Source: Synechococcus lacustris (GTDB lineage Bacteria; Cyanobacteriota; Cyanobacteriia; PCC-6307; Cyanobiaceae). From it: a DNA stretch of 64,000 nt. Positions 44,621-56,788 of the stretch are shown piece after piece. Position 1 is the first letter of the stretch, and every line of letters begins with the position of its first letter. The stretch lies in the NCBI GenBank assembly GCA_903943975.1, contig CAJAQB010000004.1, positions 39,529 to 103,528 on the forward strand, written 5' to 3'. Under the pieces are notes generated by a model. The model searched no databases and was not told where the DNA came from. It saw nothing but the letters and a program-made list of their open reading frames with translations. A program made the position numbers and the translations under genes.

Positions 44621-47600
44621 GGTTGGGCCAGGTGGCTGTAGAGGGCCCAGCGGCGGTCTAGTTCCCGTTGGGCCTGCTGGTTGAGCTCCCGGGCGCGCTC
44701 CGGTTCATTTGAGTGGAGCAAGCCGAAGCGATTTTCCGTGGCCATCGCCTCGGCCAGGGGGATTTTGGCCGGCTTGCTATCGAGTTGCAGCGGATTCTCG
44801 CCCCGCTCCTGGCGGCGGGGGTCGTAGCGGTAGAGCAGCCAACGGCCGGAGTCCACCGCCAGCTGCTGCTGGGTCATGCCCTTGGCCATGCTGATGCCGT
44901 GGGCGATGCAGTGGGAGTAGGCGAGGATCAGCGAGGGGCCGGGGTAGCTCTCCGCTTCGAGGAACGCCCGCAGGGTGTGTTCATCGCGGGCCCCCATGGC
45001 CACGCTGGCCACATAAACAGTGCCGTAGCTCATCGCCATTAGCCCCAGGTCTTTTTTGGGGGCCGCCTTGCCTGCGGCGGCGAACTTGGCCACCGCCCCC
45101 CGCGGTGTTGCCTTAGACATCTGGCCACCGGTGTTGGAGTACACCTCGGTGTCCAGTACCAGGGCATTCAGATCACGGCCGCTGGCCAACACATGGTCGA
45201 GGCCACCAAAGCCAATGTCGTAGGCCCAACCATCACCGCCGATCATCCAAACGCTGCGTTTCACCAGGGCATCGGCGAGGGCCAGTAGCCGTGACACCGC
45301 ACTGGCGGCCGAGCTTGCGGCCGCTTGGTTTTGCAAAAGTTTTTTGAGTTCGGCCACCCGCTGCCGCTGCTCGTAGATGCCGGCTTCGTCTGTTTGGTTG
45401 GCGTTAGTGAGCGCCGCCCCTAGGGCCGGTGGCAGCCAGGCTTGATCCTGTTGCTGCAGCTGTTGCAGCAGCTCCAGGGCCATCTGCTTTTGCTGGTCTA
45501 CCGCTAGCCGCAGGCCAAAGCCGAATTCAGCGTTGTCTTCAAATAGGGAATTACTCCAGGCCGGTCCGCGCCCCTGGCCATCGGCACTCCAGGGGGTGGT
45601 GGGCAGGTTGCCGCCGTAGATAGAAGAACAGCCAGTGGCATTGGCCACCAGCATGCGATCGCCAAATAATTGGGTGGCCAATTTGATGTAGGGGGTTTCA
45701 CCACAACCACTGCAGGCCCCGGAAAATTCAAATAGCGGTTGCTGTAATTGTTGTTGGCCGATCTTGCGCAGGTTCAGCTGGCGCCGATCAATTTCCGGCA
45801 GGCTCAGGAAGAAATCCCAGTGCTGGCGGGCCTCGGCCCGCAGGGGCCGCTGGGGGGTCATGTTGATCGCCTTGCGGTTGGGGTCGTTGCGATCCCGCAC
45901 CGGGCATACCTCCACACAGATGCTGCAGCCGGTGCAGTCCTCAATGGCCACCTGGAGGCTGTAGGCCTGGCCGGCAAAGCCGTGGTCCCGGGCGGGCGCC
46001 TGGCGGAAACCGGCGGGGGCAGCCTTGAGGTCCTCCGGCGCAATCAGCTTGGCCCGAATCACCGCATGGGGGCACACCAGCAAACATTTGCCGCATTGCA
46101 CGCAGAGGTCGCTCTCCCACACCGGCACGCTGTCGGCGATGTTGCGCTTTTCCCAGCGGGCGGTGCCCACGGGCCAGGTGCCATCGCAGGGCAGGGCACT
46201 CACCGGCAGCTGATCGCCGCGCCGTTCCAGCATTGGGCCGATCACCTCCCGCACAAAGGCGGGGGCAGTGGCGAGACGTTCAGCCAGGGATTGCTCTGCC
46301 TCGTTGTTAATTGGTTGTTGGAGCCCGGCGGGCAGCAGCAGCCGTTCGGCCTCGACGGCTTCCACATCTAGCTGGGCCAGGTGTTCGAGGCTGGCATCAA
46401 GGGCCTTCAGGTTCATCGCCACCACCGCCTCCCCCTTGCGGGCGTAGCGCTTGCGGATCGATTGGCGGATGCAGTCCAGCGCTTCCTCCCTTGGCAACAC
46501 CCCACTCACCGCAAAGAAGCAGGCCTGCATCACTGTGTTGATGTGGGGCCCCATGCCCGCCTCCCGCGCCACCCGGGTGGCATTGATCAGCCACAGCTGC
46601 AGTTGCCGTTCCTGGATCTGCTGGCGCAGCTCCTCCGGCAGGCGGGCCCAGCTCTCGGCTGGATCAAAGGGACTGTTGAGCAACAGCACCCCGCCCCGTT
46701 CCAAGCCAGCCAGCAGATCAAAGCGACCGATGAAATCCCATTGGTGGCAGGCCACCAGGGTGGGCCGCTGGATCAGGTAACTGGCCTGGATGGGCCTTGG
46801 CCCAAAGCGCAGGTGCGATACCGTTACAGACCCCGACTTTTTGGAGTCGTAAACGAAGTAGCCCTGGGTGTAGAGCTCGGTGCTTTCGCCGATGATCTGG
46901 ATACTGCTCTTGTTGGCCCCCACGGTGCCGTCGGAACCGAGGCCGTAGAACACGGCCCGCACCTCCCCGGGGGCCTCAGTCACAAAGCTTTCGTCTATGG
47001 CTAGGGAGCGATGGCTGAGGTCGTCGTTGATGCCCACCGTGAAGTGATTGATCGCCGCCGGTTCCCCCTCCACCAGGGCGCTGCTGAGGTGATCCAGCAC
47101 TGCTTTCACCATGGCGGGGGTGAATTCCTTTGAGGAGAGGCCATAGCGGCCGCCCCGCAGCAGCGGTGCCGGCTGCGGCCCATGGCAGCCAGACCAGTGT
47201 TCAGCCACAGCGGCCAGCACATCCAGGTAGAGGGGTTCGCCGCCGCTGCCCGGTTCCTTGCAGCGATCCAGCACCGCCAAAGCCTTGACGCTGGCGGGCA
47301 GGGCCGCCACCAGGCGCTCGCCGGCAAAGGGGCGGTAGAGCCGCAGCTTCAGTACCCCCACCTTTTCCCCCCTGGCCCGCAGCACGGCGATCGTTTCCTC
47401 GGCGGTTTCACAGCCAGAACCCATCAGCAGCAGCACCCGCTCAGCATCGGCGGCCCCCACATAGTCGTAGGGGTGGTATTGGCGACCGCTGAGGGCGGCA
47501 AACTGATCCATTGCCTCCTGCACATGCTCGGCGGCGGCGTCATAGAAAAGATTCACCGACTCCCGGGCCTGGAAGTAAACATCGGGGTTTTGGCTGGTGC

Positions 47601-48243
47601 CACGGATCACCGGATGATCGGGGTTGAGGGCCCGTTGGCGATGGGCCTGAATCTGCTCGGCCGGGATCAGTTCCTGTAGTAATTCATCACTAATAAGTTG
47701 CACCTTTTGGATTTCGTGGGAGGTGCGGAAGCCATCAAACATATGCAGAAACGGCAGCCGACTCCGCAAGCTGGCCCGGCTGGCGATGGCGGCAAAATCA
47801 CCGGTCTCCTGCACGGAGGCGGAGCAAAGGATGGCGCAGCCCGTGCCCCGGGTGGCCATCACATCGCTGTGGTCGCCAAAGATCGACAGCCCCTGGGCCG
47901 CCAGCGATCGGGCTGCCACATGGATAACCAGCGGCGTTAGTTCCCCCGCCAGTTTGTAGAGGTTGGGGATCATCAACAGCAACCCCTGGGAGGCCGTGAA
48001 GGTGGTGCTGAGCACCCCCGCCTGGAGGGCCCCATGCAAGGTGCCGGCGGCGCCCGCTTCGCTCTGCAGGGTCACCACCGTGGGCACCGTGCCCCAGAGG
48101 TTTGGTTTGGCCTCGGCGGCCCAGGCATCAGCCCATTCAGCCATGGCTGAGGCCGGGGTGATCGGATAGATGGCGATCAGTTCATTGAGGCGATAGGCCA
48201 CCCGGGCCACCGCTTCATTGGCATCGATGGTGCGGCTGGTCAT
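44611..48243 (-). CDS. nifJ: Pyruvate:ferredoxin (flavodoxin) oxidoreductase
   Basis: 1210 residues, all domains of a homodimeric PFOR fused. Order: domain I (IAIYPITPASAMAEWADAWA), domain with SQNPDVYFQARES, two [4Fe-4S] sites (CVQCGKCLLVCP and CTGCSICVEVCP), a further site in FSGACSGCGETPYIKL, and the TPP-binding GGDGWAYDIGFGGLDHVLAS. It oxidises pyruvate to acetyl-CoA and reduces ferredoxin or flavodoxin. It overlaps hypC by 4 bp and hypD by 10 bp, placing it inside the hydrogenase maturation genes, which is unusual and points to a direct electron link with the hydrogenase. Confidence 0.96.
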   Translation of the reverse strand: MTSRTIDANEAVARVAYRLNELIAIYPITPASAMAEWADAWAAEAKPNLWGTVPTVVTLQSEAGAAGTLHGALQAGVLSTTFTASQGLLLMIPNLYKLAGELTPLVIHVAARSLAAQGLSIFGDHSDVMATRGTGCAILCSASVQETGDFAAIASRASLRSRLPFLHMFDGFRTSHEIQKVQLISDELLQELIPAEQIQAHRQRALNPDHPVIRGTSQNPDVYFQARESVNLFYDAAAEHVQEAMDQFAALSGRQYHPYDYVGAADAERVLLLMGSGCETAEETIAVLRARGEKVGVLKLRLYRPFAGERLVAALPASVKALAVLDRCKEPGSGGEPLYLDVLAAVAEHWSGCHGPQPAPLLRGGRYGLSSKEFTPAMVKAVLDHLSSALVEGEPAAINHFTVGINDDLSHRSLAIDESFVTEAPGEVRAVFYGLGSDGTVGANKSSIQIIGESTELYTQGYFVYDSKKSGSVTVSHLRFGPRPIQASYLIQRPTLVACHQWDFIGRFDLLAGLERGGVLLLNSPFDPAESWARLPEELRQQIQERQLQLWLINATRVAREAGMGPHINTVMQACFFAVSGVLPREEALDCIRQSIRKRYARKGEAVVAMNLKALDASLEHLAQLDVEAVEAERLLLPAGLQQPINNEAEQSLAERLATAPAFVREVIGPMLERRGDQLPVSALPCDGTWPVGTARWEKRNIADSVPVWESDLCVQCGKCLLVCPHAVIRAKLIAPEDLKAAPAGFRQAPARDHGFAGQAYSLQVAIEDCTGCSICVEVCPVRDRNDPNRKAINMTPQRPLRAEARQHWDFFLSLPEIDRRQLNLRKIGQQQLQQPLFEFSGACSGCGETPYIKLATQLFGDRMLVANATGCSSIYGGNLPTTPWSADGQGRGPAWSNSLFEDNAEFGFGLRLAVDQQKQMALELLQQLQQQDQAWLPPALGAALTNANQTDEAGIYEQRQRVAELKKLLQNQAAASSAASAVSRLLALADALVKRSVWMIGGDGWAYDIGFGGLDHVLASGRDLNALVLDTEVYSNTGGQMSKATPRGAVAKFAAAGKAAPKKDLGLMAMSYGTVYVASVAMGARDEHTLRAFLEAESYPGPSLILAYSHCIAHGISMAKGMTQQQLAVDSGRWLLYRYDPRRQERGENPLQLDSKPAKIPLAEAMATENRFGLLHSNEPERARELNQQAQRELDRRWALYSHLAQPWR

Positions 48244-48488
48244 GGCAGTGTCCCCCTGGCTTCTACTTCCGCTTCTTCGTCGTCTTCCACGAGGCTGAGG
48301 GCAATGCCCACATGCACGATCACCCGATCACCCACCTGGGCCTCCGGCAGGCAGGCCAGGCTCACCTGCTGGCGCACCCCACCGAAATCCACCTGGGCGA
48401 TCCGCCAAAGGGGATCCTCCCCCTCGCTGGAGCCCTCTGGGGGCTGGTGATCGATGGCGAGGATCCGTCCTGGCACCGCTACACACAT
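48240..48488 (-). CDS. hypC: Hydrogenase maturation chaperone HypC
   Basis: 82 residues. The N-terminal MCVAVPGRILAID with the essential Cys2 defines HypC; DFGGVRQQVSLACLP and GDRVIVHVGIALSLVEDDEA-like end follow the small barrel. It binds HypD and the large subunit HoxH during iron delivery. Between hypF (4-bp gap) and nifJ (4-bp overlap). An acidic spacer (PPEGSSEGED) is longer than in most members. Confidence 0.93.
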   Translation of the reverse strand: MCVAVPGRILAIDHQPPEGSSEGEDPLWRIAQVDFGGVRQQVSLACLPEAQVGDRVIVHVGIALSLVEDDEEAEVEARGTLP

Positions 48489-48492
48489 GGCC

Positions 48493-50853
48493 TCAACTCC
48501 GGGGCGGGATCGGCTCTGTCTTCGTTATAGACAGGGCACGGCGGGCAGCTGCCACCTGGCCGAGGCCGAGGCCGCCATCGTTACAAGGCACGGCCTCGGG
48601 CCAGAAGGGCTCTAGCCCCCGTTGGCGCAGGCCAATGATCGTTTCCTCCAGCAGCAGGCGGTTTTGAAAGCAACCACCGCTGAGAAATACCCGCTGGCAG
48701 CCCTGCTGCTGGGCCAGCTGCTGGCAGGCGCTGGCGAGGCCCTGCCCCAGCCCCCGCTGAAAGCGGCCAGCGCACTGCTCGATTGAAACTTTGGCGGCGC
48801 AGTCGTTTAGCAAGGCTGTGAGCAGCGGTTGCCAATCCAGCCAGCTCAACTCCCCCTGGGGCCGCAGCGGCCAGGGGTAGGCCTGGCTGGGGGGCTCGGC
48901 AGGGTTTGGTGCGGCAGGCTTTTCCCGGCTGGCGGCCCCCTCCAGCAGCAGCCCCCCCTCGCCTTCGTAGCTGAGCTGTTGCACTAGCCCCAGCAAGGAA
49001 GCCACCGCATCAAACAGGCGCCCCAGGCTGGAACTGGGCGGACTGTTGCAGCCGCTGGCCAGGGACTGCAACAGCAGCGGCAGTTCCTCGGCATTGAAGG
49101 CGGCGAGGCTGCGCCAGGCGCCGGGATGCTGGAGCGCCTGGGGGCCAGCGGCGCTGAGTAAGCCCAGGGCGGCCCGGCGTGGTTCCCGCTGGGCGGCGGG
49201 GCCCCCCGGTAGCGGGAAGGGGCGGCAGCAGGCGAGGCGCCTATGGCCCTCGGCGCCGATCTGGAAAATCTCCCCCCCCCAGAGACCGCCGGCTTCGCCG
49301 TAGCCAAGGCCATCACAGGCCACCGCCAGGGCCGGCGCTGCGAGGCCGTGTTCCAGCATTACGGCCAGGGCATGGGCCAGGTGGTGGGGCACCTGTTGCA
49401 GGGGCAAGGCCAGGGCCGCCGCCAGTTGTTGGCTGCGGTAGCCGGGGTGGCTATCGCAGGCCAGGGTGGCCAGCTGGGGGCCATGGCGCTCGATTAGTTC
49501 TTCGATGCCCCTGGTTAGCCGTTGGTCTGTGCTGGGAACGGCCAGGTCCCCCAGCTGGGGTGCCAGCCAGAGCCGTGTGCCGAGGGCCAGGGCCGGAGCG
49601 CACTTGAGATCTCCCCCCAGGGCCAATACGCCGGCGCCGGGGGCGATCGCCAGGGCCTCGGGGGCATAGCCGCGGGCGCGGCGCAGCAGGGCGGGACGGC
49701 CGTCGATCAAATGCAGCACCGAGTCGTCTAGGGGCCTGGCGATGGGACGGTTGTGGTAGAGGAAGCCATCGGCGATCTCTGAGAGCCGTTGACGGGCCTC
49801 GGTTGGCTCGCTGCAAAGCGGTTCACCGCTGGGGTTGCCGCTGGTGGCCACCAGCGGTCGGCCAAAACGCTCCACCAGCAGTTGATGCAGGGGGGAGGCG
49901 GGCAGCATCAGGCCCAGGTAGGCGCTGCCGGGGGCCACGCCAGCAAAGGCCTCCCCGGGGGCCGAGCGGCGCCGTAGCAGCACGATCGGCGCGGCGCTGC
50001 TGCGCAGCTGCTTCTCTTCGGCTTGATTTAGCCAGCAGCTGCTGGCCAGCCAGGCGGGCTCGGCGGCCAGCAGGGCAAAGGGTTTGGCGGGGCGGCCCTT
50101 GCGCTGGCGCAGCCTTGCCACAGCTTTGGCATCGCCGGCATCCACCAGCAGCTGGAAACCGCCCACCCCCTGGAGGGCGAGGATCCCGCCGCCCTGGAGC
50201 AGCCTTAGCGCCTGCTCGATTGGCTCCCCCTGGTGTTCCTTGGTCTCTTCCCAGAACTGCAGTTGCGGTCCACAGCTGGGGCAGCCGATCGTTTCGGCCT
50301 GGAATCGGCGGTTGTTGGGATCTTCAAATTCCTGGCGACAGGCCGGGCAGAGGGGAAAGGCGTCCAGGCTGGTGTGGGCCCGGCCATAGGCTTCGGCGGT
50401 GGCGATGCTGTAGCGGGGGCCGCAGCTGCTGCAACTGATGAAGGGGTAGCCGTAGCGGCGGTTGGCTGGGTCGTGTAGTTCCGCCAGGCAGCTGCCACAG
50501 GGGGCCAGGTCTGCCACCAGGGCGGGGGCCACCAGCCCCACCCCCAGGGGCACCCCAGCGGCCGGGCTGCTGCGAATAACCACCCCAGGGGGCTGTGCAT
50601 GGAAAGGCCCCCACTGGGGTTCCAGGCTCTCCAGCCGGGCGGGGGCTGGTAATTCGCTGCTGAGCCGTTGCAGAAACAGCTCCAGGTTCTGGCGCTCACC
50701 GTTGAGTTCGATGGCCACGGCCCCGGCCACGTTTTGCAGCCACCCGTGGAGCCCCAGGGCCGTGGCGAGCCGTTGCACCCAGGGGCGAAACCCCACCCCC
50801 TGCACCACCCCGCGGCACTGCAACTGCAGCTGGGCTTTTAACGGGGCTTTCAA
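48493..50853 (-). CDS. hypF: Hydrogenase maturation carbamoyltransferase HypF
   Basis: 786 residues if started at TTG 50853. That TTG overlaps the hypB stop by 4 bp (TTGA) and no ATG lies upstream of the acylphosphatase motif. Domains: acylphosphatase (CRGVVQGVGFRPWVQRLA), zinc fingers (CGSCLAE, CSSCGPRY, CPACRQEF, CPSCG), YrdC-like (PAKPFALLAAEP, VATSGNPSGEP) and the Kae1-like C-terminal domain (HHLAHALAVMLEH, FLSGGCFQNRLLLE). It uses carbamoyl phosphate and ATP to load HypE. Adjacent to hypB and hypC. Confidence 0.94.
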   Translation of the reverse strand: MKAPLKAQLQLQCRGVVQGVGFRPWVQRLATALGLHGWLQNVAGAVAIELNGERQNLELFLQRLSSELPAPARLESLEPQWGPFHAQPPGVVIRSSPAAGVPLGVGLVAPALVADLAPCGSCLAELHDPANRRYGYPFISCSSCGPRYSIATAEAYGRAHTSLDAFPLCPACRQEFEDPNNRRFQAETIGCPSCGPQLQFWEETKEHQGEPIEQALRLLQGGGILALQGVGGFQLLVDAGDAKAVARLRQRKGRPAKPFALLAAEPAWLASSCWLNQAEEKQLRSSAAPIVLLRRRSAPGEAFAGVAPGSAYLGLMLPASPLHQLLVERFGRPLVATSGNPSGEPLCSEPTEARQRLSEIADGFLYHNRPIARPLDDSVLHLIDGRPALLRRARGYAPEALAIAPGAGVLALGGDLKCAPALALGTRLWLAPQLGDLAVPSTDQRLTRGIEELIERHGPQLATLACDSHPGYRSQQLAAALALPLQQVPHHLAHALAVMLEHGLAAPALAVACDGLGYGEAGGLWGGEIFQIGAEGHRRLACCRPFPLPGGPAAQREPRRAALGLLSAAGPQALQHPGAWRSLAAFNAEELPLLLQSLASGCNSPPSSSLGRLFDAVASLLGLVQQLSYEGEGGLLLEGAASREKPAAPNPAEPPSQAYPWPLRPQGELSWLDWQPLLTALLNDCAAKVSIEQCAGRFQRGLGQGLASACQQLAQQQGCQRVFLSGGCFQNRLLLEETIIGLRQRGLEPFWPEAVPCNDGGLGLGQVAAARRALSITKTEPIPPRS

Positions 50854-51590
50854 CCGCCGCGTCCTTGCTGGAGCAGCCCATAGAGCTGTTCCATGCCGGC
50901 GCCGGTTTTGGCGGAGAGTTCCAGCACCGTGGCGGCTGGGGCCACCTGCTTGATGTGCCGGTGGGCAAGGCCATGGTTGAACTCCACGGCGCTGGCCAGA
51001 TCGATCTTGCTGATCAACACCAGATCGGCAGATTGAAACATCGAGGGATATTTGAGTGGTTTGTCTTCCCCTTCGGTAACGGAGAGCATCACCAGCCGCA
51101 GGCTTTCGCCCAGGTCGTAGGCGGCCGGACAAACCAGGTTGCCCACGTTCTCGATCACCAGCAGTTCCAGCTCGTTTAGCTGCAGTTCGGCCACGGCCCG
51201 TTGCACCATGGCCGCCTCCAGGTGACAGGCCTGGCCGGTGGTGATCTGGATGGCCTCCACCCCGGCCCGGCGGAGCCGTTGGGCGTCGTTGTCGGTGGCG
51301 AGATCACCCACCACCACCGCCAGGGGATGCTGGGGGGCCCAGTCCTTGGCCAGCCGTTCCAGCAGGGCGGTTTTGCCTGAACCCGGGGAGGAGAGCAGAT
51401 TGATCACGGTGAGGCCGCTGCTGGCAAAGCGTTGGCGGTTTTGCTGGGCCAGTTCGTTGTTTCTGGCCAGCAGGTCTAGCCCCAGCTGCAGGTGGGTATG
51501 GCTGTGCTTTTTGCCATGGTCATGGCTGTGGTCATGGCTGTGGTCATGGCTGTGGTTTTGGGGCTGGCCGCAGTTGCAGTCGAGGCACAT
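50850..51590 (-). CDS. hypB: Hydrogenase nickel incorporation GTPase HypB
   Basis: 246 residues. The start MCLDCNCGQPQNH has the CxxCxC high-affinity site; it is followed by a histidine-rich tract of HDHSHDH type that can store nickel. The GTPase core has the P-loop LLSSPGSGKTALLERL, DLATDNDAQRLR and NVGNLVCPAAYDLGES. It delivers nickel with HypA to HoxH. It lies 1 bp from hypA and overlaps hypF by 4 bp. Confidence 0.95.
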   Translation of the reverse strand: MCLDCNCGQPQNHSHDHSHDHSHDHGKKHSHTHLQLGLDLLARNNELAQQNRQRFASSGLTVINLLSSPGSGKTALLERLAKDWAPQHPLAVVVGDLATDNDAQRLRRAGVEAIQITTGQACHLEAAMVQRAVAELQLNELELLVIENVGNLVCPAAYDLGESLRLVMLSVTEGEDKPLKYPSMFQSADLVLISKIDLASAVEFNHGLAHRHIKQVAPAATVLELSAKTGAGMEQLYGLLQQGRGG

Positions 51591-51591
51591 C

Positions 51592-51933
51592 TCAGCTCAG
51601 CTCCAGGGAGGTCAGTTGCAGTTCGCGGCCCTGGCGCAGCTCCCGGCTGATCGCCCCACAACTGGGGCAGAGCCCCAGGTAATCCTCGGCCCTGAAGGGC
51701 CGGGCGCAGGGGGCGCAAAACCATTCCGCCGGCAATGTTTCAATCTCGAGGCGGGCGCCAGCCCCGATCGTGTTAGCCATCAACACCTCAAAGGCGAAGT
51801 TGAGGGCCTCCGGCTCCACGCCGGCCAGGCTGCCAATGCGCAGCCGCACCGCTTCGATCCGGGCCGCCCCATGGCTCTGGGCCTGGTTTAGGGCCAGGTC
51901 TCGGATCGTTTCCATCAGGCTCAGTTCGTGCAT
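51592..51933 (-). CDS. hypA: Hydrogenase nickel chaperone HypA
   Basis: 113 residues from ATG 51933. MHELSLMETIRDLALNQAQS has the nickel-binding MHE start, and two CxxC pairs (CAPC and CPSC) form the zinc site. It partners with HypB. A longer frame reaching 52188 is only overlap with hoxW, so the internal ATG is used. The gene overlaps hoxW by 13 bp. Confidence 0.94.
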   Translation of the reverse strand: MHELSLMETIRDLALNQAQSHGAARIEAVRLRIGSLAGVEPEALNFAFEVLMANTIGAGARLEIETLPAEWFCAPCARPFRAEDYLGLCPSCGAISRELRQGRELQLTSLELS

Positions 51934-52367
51934 GGCTGGCCTGGGTGTAACCACTGCCGCAGTAAGCGTTCCGCCTCCGGCAGTTGGGCCAGGAGGGCAG
52001 CGGAAAAGCCTTCCCCCAGCTCCATGCTGCTGGCGGGCACCAGCAGTTGGTGGGCGATCGGCTGGGCGCCATAGAGGGCGGAGCTGAGGGCCAACAGCTG
52101 CAGGGGGCTGAGCTGATGGCTGAAGGCCGGCACCTGGCCATCGGGCTCGAGCCGTTGCAGTTGCGGCGTTGCCCCCGCTTGTTGCCAAGCATCGATAAAC
52201 AGCACCCGGGCGGCGGCGGCCAACTCTGGGGCCAGTTCCGGGGTGAGCTGGGCCACGGCCCGTACGCGTGAACTGGAGATTTCTGTGGCGATGGCGGCCA
52301 GGTGCAAGCCAACGCCGTCATCCCCGCGCAGGCTGTTGCCAAAACCGATCACCAGCGCCTGCCCCAT
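51921..52367 (-). CDS. hoxW: Hydrogenase maturation protease HoxW
   Basis: 148 residues. VIGFGNSLRGDDGVGLHLA and the metal-binding acid in LFIDAWQQAG define the HupD/HoxW family of nickel-dependent proteases. The enzyme removes the C-terminal tail of HoxH after nickel insertion. It overlaps hoxH by one base and hypA by 13 bp. Confidence 0.92.
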   Translation of the reverse strand: MGQALVIGFGNSLRGDDGVGLHLAAIATEISSSRVRAVAQLTPELAPELAAAARVLFIDAWQQAGATPQLQRLEPDGQVPAFSHQLSPLQLLALSSALYGAQPIAHQLLVPASSMELGEGFSAALLAQLPEAERLLRQWLHPGQPCTN

Positions 52368-53806
52368 CAGCGGTAGCGCTCCGTGAGCAGCTCACCATCG
52401 GCCCCCAGCAGTTGCACATGCAGGGGCATCTGGCCGGCGGCGTGGGTGGAGCAGGAGAGGCAGGGGTCAAAGCAGCGGATCCCCGCCTCCACCCGGTTTA
52501 GGAGCGCTTCGGGGATGCTGGCGTTGGCGCCCACGGGGCCGGGGATGTATTCCTTGGCGATCTGGGCCACGGTGCGGTTCATCGCCAGGTTGTTTTGGCC
52601 GGTGGCGATGATCAGATTCACCCGGTCGATCAGGCCATTGGCATCCACCCGGTAGTGGTGAAACAGGGTGCCGCGGGGGGCTTCACTCACGCCCACCGCC
52701 TCCAGTTGGTTGAGGTGGGCCCGGGCCCGAATCCGGGGGGAATGGGTTTCAGGATCGTTGAGCAGAGCCTCGATGCCCTCCAAACAAGCAACGATTTCCA
52801 CCAACCGTGCCTGGTGATAGGCGAAGGAGGAGTTAGCAATTGCCCCACAGCGCTGGCGCATGTCTGCCAGTTCTTTGTCGGCCCAGGGGGTGCCGATGTG
52901 GCTGCAAACGTTTAAGCGGGCCAGGGGCCCCACCCGATACATGCCGGCGGGATAGCCGAGTGGCTTGTAGTAGGGAAATTTCAGGTATGACCAGGGCTCC
53001 ACCGCTTCGCCAATGAAGTCGTGGTAGTCGTCTTCCTTGAGGCCATCGGCTACCACCTGGCCAGTGCTATCTACAAAGCGCAGCACCCCGTCGTAGTGCT
53101 CCCATTGGCCATCGCTGCCCACCAGGCCCATGTAGAGGCTGGGGAAATCACCAAATACCCGTTGTTCCCTTTCGAGGGGGCCATCCAGCAGTTTTTTGAA
53201 GAGATCAAGGGCAAGGGTCACGGTGGCCTTGGCCTCCGGTAGCCGTTCGCGGATCCAGGCCTCCGCCTCAGCGCTAAGGGGGGTACGAACGCCTCCGGGT
53301 ACGGCCCAGGCGGCATTGATTTTGCGGCCCCCCAGTAATTCAAGGATCTGCTGGCCAAACTGGCGCAGGCGAATGCCGGCCCGGGCCAGGTCTGGGTTGG
53401 CGGCCATCAGGCCAAAAACGTTGCGGCGGGCTGGATCGCTTTCCCAGCCCAAGAGGAAATCCGGACTGCTCAGGTGAAAGAACGAGAGCGCATGGGACTG
53501 GCAGATCTGGGCCAGGTTGAGCATGCGCCGCAGGTTTACCGCCGCCGCTGGAATCTGCACCGCCAGCAGTTTGTCTCCGGTTTTGGCGGCCGCCAGCAGG
53601 TGGCTCACCGGACAGATGCCACAGATCCGGGCGGTAATACCCGCCATCTCTGTATAGGGGTGACCTTCGCAGAATTTCTCGAAGCCCCGATACTCCACCA
53701 CGTGAAAGCGGGCATCGCTGAGATACCCCTGGTCATCAAGGTGGAGGCTGATCTTGGCGTGCCCCTCGATGCGGGTCACCGGATCGATCACAACGGTGCG
53801 AGTCAT
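52367..53806 (-). CDS. hoxH: Bidirectional [NiFe] hydrogenase large subunit
   Basis: 479 residues. Nickel ligands lie in [20 protein letters not shown] near residue 60 and in [13 protein letters not shown] near the C-terminus; the HoxW cleavage site follows THA, leaving a tail of about 20 residues. [16 protein letters not shown] opens the chain. It carries the Ni-Fe(CN)2CO centre that makes or uses hydrogen. A 96-bp gap separates it from hoxY, the widest gap in the hox cluster, so a weak internal promoter is possible. Confidence 0.96.
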   Translation of the reverse strand: MTRTVVIDPVTRIEGHAKISLHLDDQGYLSDARFHVVEYRGFEKFCEGHPYTEMAGITARICGICPVSHLLAAAKTGDKLLAVQIPAAAVNLRRMLNLAQICQSHALSFFHLSSPDFLLGWESDPARRNVFGLMAANPDLARAGIRLRQFGQQILELLGGRKINAAWAVPGGVRTPLSAEAEAWIRERLPEAKATVTLALDLFKKLLDGPLEREQRVFGDFPSLYMGLVGSDGQWEHYDGVLRFVDSTGQVVADGLKEDDYHDFIGEAVEPWSYLKFPYYKPLGYPAGMYRVGPLARLNVCSHIGTPWADKELADMRQRCGAIANSSFAYHQARLVEIVACLEGIEALLNDPETHSPRIRARAHLNQLEAVGVSEAPRGTLFHHYRVDANGLIDRVNLIIATGQNNLAMNRTVAQIAKEYIPGPVGANASIPEALLNRVEAGIRCFDPCLSCSTHAAGQMPLHVQLLGADGELLTERYR

Positions 53807-53902
53807 GGGGGGCTGCGACGGAGAGGAGGGGGGGCGGTTTTCATGCGGTTTCTCTGCCTAGGCAGATTCTCTGATGGCGATATCTCAATAGGGGGTATCC
53901 CA

Positions 53903-54466
53903 CTAACCAAAGCGCAACATGGCGCTGCCTTTCATCAGGGGCTTTTCACCTACCAGCAACGGGGCGATCGCCAGCCGAATCCGCTCGGCCGAAGGCGGAC
54001 AGCCGGGCAGGTAGAGATCAACGGGGATCACCTCATGTAAGGGCCGCACCTTGGGGAGTAATTCCGGCACGATGCCCGGCTCATGGGGGTATTGGCCCCC
54101 CTGGTCTGCCAGTTCCAGATAACTCCGATCCAGCACCGCTTCGGTGCCCACCCAGAGGTTGCGCAGCCCTGGCACATTGGCCGATATGGCGCAATCACCA
54201 AAGGAGATCACCATGGCGGTGTGCTGGCGCAGCAGCAGGGCCAGCTCCAGGTTGTCTTCGTTGGCTACGGCCCCTTCTACCAGGCACACATCCACCGCCT
54301 CGGGGTAGAGCTTGGCATCACTACCGACCGGAGAATAAACAACGTCTACTTTTTCGGCCAGGTCAAACAGAAACTCATCAAGATCCAGAAACGACATATG
54401 GCAGCCGGAACAACCGGCGAGCCAAACGGTGGCAAAGCGCAGTTTGCGGGGGGGGCTGGAGGTCAT
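53903..54466 (-). CDS. hoxY: Bidirectional hydrogenase small subunit
   Basis: 187 residues. [20 protein letters not shown] and [14 protein letters not shown] hold cysteines of the proximal [4Fe-4S] cluster, and [17 protein letters not shown] another. The ATG at 54466 overlaps the hoxU stop by 4 bp. It carries electrons between HoxH and the diaphorase part HoxEFU. Confidence 0.95.
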   Translation of the reverse strand: MTSSPPRKLRFATVWLAGCSGCHMSFLDLDEFLFDLAEKVDVVYSPVGSDAKLYPEAVDVCLVEGAVANEDNLELALLLRQHTAMVISFGDCAISANVPGLRNLWVGTEAVLDRSYLELADQGGQYPHEPGIVPELLPKVRPLHEVIPVDLYLPGCPPSAERIRLAIAPLLVGEKPLMKGSAMLRFG

Positions 54467-55172
54467 GGGTGGTGCCACTGGTGCTGCTCGCGGGCCTGGC
54501 GCAAGCGCTGGGCCCGTTCGGCATGGGGATGTTTCTCGGCGGTGGTGTCTTCCTTATGGAAAATGGCGCCGGTGGGGCACACATCCACGCATTTGCCGCA
54601 GGAGGTGCAGCTTTCCACCTCCCCCCAGGGCTGGTTAAGACCGGCCACGATCCGAGATTCGCCACCGCGGTTGGCCACATCCCACACATGGGCCCCTTCA
54701 ATCTCATCACAAACCCGCACGCAACGACTACAGAGGATGCAGCGGTTGTGGTCGATGCTGAAGAGATGGTGGGAGGCATCCACCGGTCGGTGGGGGTATT
54801 GGTAGGGAAAACGGGAATGGTCCATACCCACGGCCACGGCCACGTTTTGGAGTTCGCAGGCGCCGCTGGCTACGCAAAAGGCACACACATGGTTGCCTTC
54901 AGAAAACAACAACTCCACCGCCATGCGCCGTAGATGCTGGAGCTGGTCGCTGTCGGTTTTTACCACCATCCCTTCGCTGGCTTCGGTGCTGCAGGCGGGC
55001 TGCAATTTCTGGCTGCCTTCGATCTCCACCAGGCAGAGGCGACAGGCGGCGATCGGGTTGAGGCCGTCGAGGTGGCAGAGCACAGGCACCTGGGCCCCGG
55101 CCTGGCGGGTGGCGGTGAGCACGCTGGAGCCGGCTGGCACCGCCAGCTCCACGCCATTAACCCTCAGGGTGA

Positions 55173-55182
<10 letters not shown>
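54463..55182 (-). CDS. hoxU: Hydrogenase diaphorase subunit HoxU
   Basis: 239 residues from ATG 55182, within the hoxF 3' end (10-bp overlap). N-terminal ferredoxin-like [2Fe-2S] site ([16 protein letters not shown]), then the NuoG-type ferredoxin segment ([13 protein letters not shown]), and two [4Fe-4S] sites ([13 protein letters not shown] and [12 protein letters not shown]). It relays electrons from HoxEF to HoxY. Confidence 0.95.
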
Positions 55183-56786
<1,604 letters not shown>

Positions 56787-56788
56787 GG